Of a DNA stretch of 64,000 nucleotides, positions 58,842 to 64,000 are shown one piece after another. Numbering within the stretch: the stretch's first letter is position 1; the number at the start of each line of letters is the position of its first letter. A program made the translations under genes and the position numbers. The notes beneath the pieces were generated by a model. It was not told the DNA's origin. It did no database searches and was given only the letters and a program-made list of their open reading frames with translations. Origin of the DNA: Lachancea dasiensis (Eukaryota > Ascomycota > Saccharomycetes > Saccharomycetales > Saccharomycetaceae); NCBI GenBank assembly GCA_900074725.1, contig LT598455.1, forward strand, positions 373,802 to 437,801, written 5' to 3'.

Positions 58842-60890
58842 TCATTGTTGCCCCGGTTTGCAGATATCCCACTTTACTCCAGTTACTTTGTACAATCTGT
58901 CCAAAATGTCACCGATGGGGGAATAAAGACCAAATTGCCTCTGTTCGCCATCGTATGAGTGCAGCATACCCACCACGCCTAGACCAAGCTTGTTGGTTAA
59001 TTTCGTAAGAATCCAAGCACCCGAGTCACCGCCAGCAGCAAACATAGGCGAAGGAGATGCCACTACAAACTCGCTGCTTTTCAATCTGCCTTCTGCCCAA
59101 AAAATGAGCTTTGGACCGTTTACTTGACCAGTTGTAAACTTAGTGGTTGCCCCAACCTTGAAAACTTCAGAACCAGCCTTTAGTTTCATGATTTTGTCTT
59201 TGACATAGAGGTTTTGAAACCGCAAAAAAGGATTAGCCATTGAGCCTACGTCGTCTCCCAAAAAGTTTGAGCAATGAACCTCCGGGCTCACTTTTATGAT
59301 AGCAAAGTCTGAAAGTTTTTGATCAACAACAGCTCTTTCGCCCCACACTACTTGCCCAAACTTATGCTGCTCTTGCCACTGCAAGTTTTGATCGATTCTC
59401 ACCAACTCTTCGTTAAAAGCATTTCTCTCTGCAGAACCCTCCAGATATCGCTGTGCTTCATCTACTATTGCATCCTTATACTGCTTCTGGAGAACTGTCG
59501 ATGGCACAGCAACGTGGGGGTAGTCTTGAGATTCAGCAAGTGCTACATGGGCACAAGCCATAGCAAAAGTAGAACCTGCAAACTGAGCTAAAGACGTATC
59601 GTCGTCTTTAATATGCGGATAAATATAGCCTCCAAGCGTTCCAGTTATTTTGTTGCTGTCATGGGACGATATTGACATGGAAATGGGAGGCGCAGTGACG
59701 TCCGATGGGAGTCTGTATGGCGGAAGAAACTGAGAGGCCATTGAACTTTCCATCGGCCGAGGTTTCAAGGCAATAGGAGACTGAACCTCGGCGCAAGGCT
59801 GAATATAATCTTTGACACAGTAAAAGTGCACGTCAGGAAATAGAGAATACAGCGCTTTGATCAAATCATGATGCTCCTGCTGAGGTTGTGGTAGACCAAA
59901 CATGAGGGTCAAAACGGATGTCGCTCGGTTAATTCCTCTCAGAACTGGCGCAATAAAAGCACCGGATTGATCAGAAATACACGCTGAATCAGTTGCTGCT
60001 ATTTTTTCCATGATAGCAGATATTTTGTTTTTTCTGGGGAGATCGCATTCAGCATCGATGCAAAAGTTTCTTGGATACCGCAAAGTTCGAAGTTCATGGC
60101 CATCATCGAAAGATGATACATTCAACTTTTTGAGAAAGCTCAGGTAATGTTTGATCATAATCGCTCGAGAGTTGTTGAAGACATCCGGTTGCAAAAGTGT
60201 ATCTACGAAATGTAATACTGTCTTCGTAATTCTTCTGAGAGAGTTGTTTTTGCTCCAAGATACCCTATTAGGAAGCTGAACGTTCAAAACGTCTGGAAGG
60301 AAATCTTTAAAGTACTCAGCGGCCTGTATGACGGCCTTTGAGATGTTCGTAACATTCTGGTGAATATCGTCCATTAAGACTACCAAGTTTTCATCCAATA
60401 TTTCCAAAGCACAGTCAAATTGCTCAAAAGTCACGGTGGGCCTTTCCTTCTGTGTACCTGATGTACGCCTGCTTGAATGTCTCACTGCTCGCGGCAAGTG
60501 ATCGTCCACAAGAACGCTGGTCAACAACGCATCCTCTTCCTCAACAACGGGATTCAACGAACCTAGTTTACCAAATTCCAACACACGCAGAGGTTTTCCG
60601 GCACTTTCAGAGTCTTTACTTGCCACATGCTTCCTACCCTGAGAGTCACCAGTATGCGTTGAAGAGCCACCTGTGCGATGCGTTTGTCGACTTTTAGAGA
60701 AAATCGACGACGACTGTATGGAAAGCGAGAGTCTACTCGAAGAATCATCATCCTTGGGCGAGTCTGTGCCTTCTAGCTCTCTATCGTCAACGAAGGAAGA
60801 GGAAGATGATGAGCGGACATTTGATTCCCAAGCTTGTTTGTCTTTGGTTTCAGGTTTCTTCTTACCAATACCCAAGAGATTCTTAGCCAT
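58842..60890 (-). CDS. SSY5: SPS-sensor signalling endoprotease Ssy5
   Basis: 682 residues, against 699 in S. cerevisiae. The long Ser-rich prodomain is autoprocessed in the family and masks the protease. The chymotrypsin-like domain has His448 (CAHVAL), Asp528 (SDFAII) and Ser623 (AGGDSGAW). Each is 17 positions below the known S. cerevisiae triad, so the whole catalytic part is collinear. On amino-acid sensing by Ssy1 the protease trims the N-termini of Stp1 and Stp2, inducing permease genes. Position between FAR1 and FBP26 equals YJL156C. Confidence 0.94.
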   Translation of the reverse strand: MAKNLLGIGKKKPETKDKQAWESNVRSSSSSSFVDDRELEGTDSPKDDDSSSRLSLSIQSSSIFSKSRQTHRTGGSSTHTGDSQGRKHVASKDSESAGKPLRVLEFGKLGSLNPVVEEEDALLTSVLVDDHLPRAVRHSSRRTSGTQKERPTVTFEQFDCALEILDENLVVLMDDIHQNVTNISKAVIQAAEYFKDFLPDVLNVQLPNRVSWSKNNSLRRITKTVLHFVDTLLQPDVFNNSRAIMIKHYLSFLKKLNVSSFDDGHELRTLRYPRNFCIDAECDLPRKNKISAIMEKIAATDSACISDQSGAFIAPVLRGINRATSVLTLMFGLPQPQQEHHDLIKALYSLFPDVHFYCVKDYIQPCAEVQSPIALKPRPMESSMASQFLPPYRLPSDVTAPPISMSISSHDSNKITGTLGGYIYPHIKDDDTSLAQFAGSTFAMACAHVALAESQDYPHVAVPSTVLQKQYKDAIVDEAQRYLEGSAERNAFNEELVRIDQNLQWQEQHKFGQVVWGERAVVDQKLSDFAIIKVSPEVHCSNFLGDDVGSMANPFLRFQNLYVKDKIMKLKAGSEVFKVGATTKFTTGQVNGPKLIFWAEGRLKSSEFVVASPSPMFAAGGDSGAWILTKLTNKLGLGVVGMLHSYDGEQRQFGLYSPIGDILDRLYKVTGVKWDICKPGQQ

Positions 60891-61142
60891 TATGATACTA
60901 GCCTCAACTCCTTCAAATTACGCAACCGCGAAGCTTTGTCCGTGGTCTCTTGCCCGGATGTCAGTTTGTTGGAATGATATCGATTCTGTCAAAATAAATT
61001 GTCTACTTTAATTTCAATGAGGTAGAACCATACAAAAATGACATTTCGGTATGAATAGTCAGAGAAGCTAAGGCTAATTTGACGCCCCCCGCTATCCAAG
61101 TTACCTACTTACTAAGATACAGTTCAAAAGGAACACTTGTGA

Positions 61143-62595
61143 TTAGTTGTTTGTATTTGAATCCGTCAGCACATGTAGCGATTTATTTGTCTCCGAGCTG
61201 TTTTCCCCAACTTGACTGGTTCCCTTCCCCTTGTAGGTACTTACGGCAGGAATATCCGCCTTTAGTCTCGTAACGTGAGTCGCATACGCCCTGGGCTCAA
61301 GCCTGATCAATGTATGAAGAGGAATTGACATCCATGGCGATTCCTCCTGCGGAACATTCATGAAATAAGCATAAATGCACCTTAGCACAGCCTGATGCGT
61401 TATAATAAGAATATTTTCTTGGCGCTCTAGTTCCATTATTATCGGTTCCAGCCTAATTACCACATCACGATAAGATTCACCGCCCCGGTACCGGTACTCG
61501 TATTTGTCCTCGTCCCTAGCTTTGAAGTCTTCGGGGAATGTTTCTTCAATTTCTTCATACGTCATACCATCGCATACCCCAGCATCTAGTTCGTCGAGTG
61601 CTTTCCATTGTAATTGTCTGTATGGCAGATGCTGTGCTGTCTCTTGTGTCCTGATCAGCGTGGATGTCCACACAGTTAAATCTCTATCTCCAGCTGACTC
61701 GCGAACAAACTCAGGGAGTTTCTTAGCGTACTGTAGTCCTCTGGGTGACAATGACGAATCGCCGCCGATTTTTTTCTCCAGATTGTAGATCGACTCTCCG
61801 TGCCTTGAGAGCCAGATGTATCGCGGTTTGATATGCAAATTCATCACGTAAAAGACAATTCTACTTTCCAGGTATGTCTCCACTCTGTTGATGATAACTT
61901 GTTCTGCAATATTGATCATTCGTACAAATGTGAGATCTCTGTCTTTGTCTGCATCTAGCGTCTGATATACCTGCTCGTACTTTCCAATGCGCTTTAGAAA
62001 GTCCGCCGAGGCATCCTCCGGATTAACCCCTTTGTAGTCCGGTGACGATGTCTTGACGTCGGCTATGTTTCTGAGAATCAAATCCTTGTCATCGCACCAA
62101 CTTTCAAGGAACATTGGCTCAATAGAGTTCTCTCTACATAGCTTTAAGATCCAGTTTCTTCTTTCTCTAGTTGAATTTGTTGCGTCGAGGATCGCCACAA
62201 CCCCTTCCTCGTCAGCAAACCAATTCATCATGTCATGGACTGCTTGGGTCACTGCTTGTTCTCTGATTTTATATGCTTCCTCATTCGAAGCGTCGAAAAA
62301 ATCAGCACTAGGTCTTGGAGCATCCTGACGCCTGTAGTTGCCAACATTGAAGCACCTGGACTTGATAGACAGCCATGACAGGTAACGAACGATTTTTTGC
62401 GAAATGAAGGATTTGCCTCTTGCGGGAAGCCCCACCATTACAACACAAATTCTCAAATTCTGGACCTAAATTTCGGCAATTTGCGGTTGCCATGAGTTAG
62501 TTGAAATTCAAGAATAAAGCGGAAGGACTCTCAGACTTTCTCTATAATAATGCTATTGGTTTTGCACATACATTAGAAACCGTATACACTGGCAT
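61143..62595 (-). CDS. FBP26: Fructose-2,6-bisphosphatase, gene with a 5' intron
   Basis: Exons are 62572-62595 and 61143-62465, giving 448 residues, against 452 in S. cerevisiae. Exon 1 encodes MPVYTVSN and joins VQNLRICVVMVGL. This aligns without a gap to the family start MGYSTISN and NDIKVCVIMVGL. Without splicing the frame has a TAG three codons upstream of the homology and no ATG. The 6PF2K fold carries GLPARGKS (P loop). The phosphoglycerate-mutase-like phosphatase half has SRHGESIYN and THQAVLRCIYAY. The family hydrolyses fructose-2,6-bisphosphate in the cytosol. The VPS35 stop is 217 bp upstream. Confidence 0.94.
62466..62571 (-). other. Spliceosomal intron of FBP26 (106 nt)
   Basis: The 5' splice site GTATGT is canonical. 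The branch sequence AACTAAC has its branch A at 62497, 31 nt before the 3' end TTTAG. The intron is in phase 0 after codon 8. Retention gives no in-frame link, because the intron ends with the stop-like TAG in the exon-2 frame. Confidence 0.88.
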
Positions 62596-62812
62596 TCTCA
62601 AAGCTGTTGGAAAATTATAGGAAAACCCCAAATCAATTGACCGACTGATGGTTGATAACTAGTATCGCGGCAAGCTAAAAGGTTTCTTTGAAGGTGAGCG
62701 TTTGTAATTTTAAGGAATATCAGTACCTTTGCTTCAATTTTACAAAGCTAATAATTTCTAGGTCATCGTCAATCGCGACCGACAAGTTTTATGGCTGGCT
62801 CTAGTAAAGTTG

Positions 62813-64000
62813 TCACAATACAATCGCTTTGAATCTACTGTCAACTTCCTTTTGGTCTTGAATATACTGCAAAGTCCTGTCAAAGTGTTCGATTGGTATG
62901 GACTCAAGATTAGTAGATTTAGAAGTTGGAGGTTTGGTAAATGTAGTTGCGACGCTATTAGTTGCACCTAGGTGAATGTAGCAACCATCAATGCCAATGT
63001 ATGCTTTATCACCACCGTTATTCAAGGTACGGTCATCGTCCAGCATAGAATTTCTTTCCAATTTCAAAGAATCAATATTGGTTTTGATCAATTCAACTAG
63101 CCCGTTGATATACTTTACACTAACATTCGTCGACGTTTCGTCGCCATGAATAAAGTAGTAACAGCACCGATCAAGGATCTCAATCATGAGTTCACAGCTT
63201 TGGACATTATCCATGACAGAATCCGCAACCCGGAGGGATCGTTGCAGACATTCTAAAACTCTCTTTCCTTCACGGAAAAAACTTTCCGTGATACCCTCCT
63301 CCTCACCCAGGAGCGAAATTTCTGTGGCCCACCATAGATGAGAGCAGGTGTAGACGGCTCTACATTGGTCTTGCTTTTTGAGTAGTTTGGAACCATGCAG
63401 CGTGCACCTGGTGATCAGTGTTTCATAATACGACTCCATGTACAAATTCCGCGTTTTCTGCAGTGTTTGGGCCATATTTACAATGGCCTGAAATTGAGTT
63501 CTGGAATCACTTAAGGACTCTTCAAACGTTGTAAAGGCTTGTGAAAAGAAATCGTACGCGATATCACCTAATTGTGATTGGTCGGCGAGAGAAGCAGTTT
63601 GCAGGTTTAACTTGTATATCAGGTCCAAACAACCCCCACCAGAAGAATTGTAAAGGTTATCTATTGTTCGTGAAATGTGTTTGAACAGCTGCTTAATAGT
63701 ATTGCTGTACTTCTCTGAATCTGCTTGCTCTCTTTTAAGCTTCCATTGACATTTACGAATTAAAATCCAGAAGTTGCTGATAATGGCCGGTGAATGATAT
63801 TTGATGTTCCGACCGCTTCTCTGAAACCAATTTCTACAACTGAGCAAAAGTTCAATATGAACATCAACAGACTTGTTAAAACATAAATGTGTCAGCTTTG
63901 CTAGTTTTTCGTGATCCGGACTCAAAGTCCAGTTTTCGTTACCCAAGGCATCATCTTCATCTAGCATCAAAGAAGAAGCTGGTTTTTCTGAGTCGGCCTC
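62813..64000 (-). CDS. VPS35: Retromer subunit Vps35, C-terminal part (cut by window end)
   Basis: 395 C-terminal residues of a protein of about 940. The frame is open to the window edge, so the start lies outside. The family block [22 protein letters not shown], here given as [18 protein letters not shown], is followed by [23 protein letters not shown] and [16 protein letters not shown], all in the alpha-solenoid end that holds Vps29. Vps35 is the core of the retromer that recycles Vps10 from endosome to Golgi. Synteny with FBP26 equals YJL155C-YJL154C. Confidence 0.93.
   Translation of the reverse strand, partial: EADSEKPASSLMLDEDDALGNENWTLSPDHEKLAKLTHLCFNKSVDVHIELLLSCRNWFQRSGRNIKYHSPAIISNFWILIRKCQWKLKREQADSEKYSNTIKQLFKHISRTIDNLYNSSGGGCLDLIYKLNLQTASLADQSQLGDIAYDFFSQAFTTFEESLSDSRTQFQAIVNMAQTLQKTRNLYMESYYETLITRCTLHGSKLLKKQDQCRAVYTCSHLWWATEISLLGEEEGITESFFREGKRVLECLQRSLRVADSVMDNVQSCELMIEILDRCCYYFIHGDETSTNVSVKYINGLVELIKTNIDSLKLERNSMLDDDRTLNNGGDKAYIGIDGCYIHLGATNSVATTFTKPPTSKSTNLESIPIEHFDRTLQYIQDQKEVDSRFKAIVL

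Noticed and set aside
62308-62493. Frame starting ATGGCAACC upstream of FBP26 as a start with a sequencing frameshift
   Set aside because: A one-base deletion would also rescue FBP26, but the splice signals and gap-free family match of exon 1 explain the locus without an error.

Overview
The window is a gene-dense, mostly intron-poor piece of nuclear chromosome from a budding yeast (Saccharomycetaceae). Nearly every gene has a recognisable Saccharomyces cerevisiae counterpart. Gene order interleaves two S. cerevisiae blocks, one from YJL174W to YJL154C and one from YKL178C to YKL164C, into a single series. That is what is expected of a lineage that split off before the whole-genome duplication. 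I suspect Lachancea or a close relative, but the genus is an inference and not proven by the sequence. S. cerevisiae names below rest on recalled family sequences plus this synteny.

Layout. 1-4.6 kb: KRE9 (cell wall), RFA3 (replication), CPS1 (vacuolar peptidase). 5-9.1 kb: mating genes STE3 and ASG7 on either side of the GPI protein gene TOH1. 9.6-18.2 kb: SET2, LST4, ZRT3, TPO5. 18.5-25 kb: SNU114 (with a 60-nt intron), EBP2, ERG20, QCR8. 25.5-35.6 kb: three protein-kinase genes (NNK1, HAL5/KKQ8-type, PKA catalytic subunit) interspersed with MRPL38, an LrgA-LrgB-type membrane protein that S. cerevisiae lacks as far as I know, and MRP49. 36.4-44.7 kb: an MFS transporter (YJL163C type), MCD4, JJJ2, tRNA-Glu(CTC), FMP33. 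44.9-53.4 kb: the PIR cell-wall locus, with three PIR genes. Two of them form a near-identical inverted repeat, and one of those holds a 237-N assembly gap. Between the second and third lie tRNA-Cys(GCA) and a decayed hydrolase gene with flanking relics. 54.3-64 kb: FAR1, SSY5, FBP26 (with a 106-nt intron near its 5' end that hides the true start) and the 3' part of VPS35, which runs off the window.

Themes. Pheromone response and mating are represented by STE3, ASG7 and FAR1. The cell surface is represented by KRE9, TOH1, MCD4 and the PIR genes. Nutrient signalling is represented by the PKA subunit, SSY5, LST4, FBP26, NNK1 and the HAL5/KKQ8 kinase. Several promoters carry textbook yeast motifs: PAC/RRPE before EBP2, a sterol element before ERG20, a HAP-type CCAAT before QCR8, an MCB before RFA3, and pheromone-response-like elements before FAR1.

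The most noteworthy items are two introns in genes I recall as intronless in S. cerevisiae, the CDS-limited near-identity of the inverted PIR pair, the LrgA-LrgB protein with a hairpin just before its start codon, and the decayed alpha/beta-hydrolase with an 18-bp coding minisatellite flanked by inverted relics of a second gene. No transposon, CRISPR array or convincing centromere was seen.
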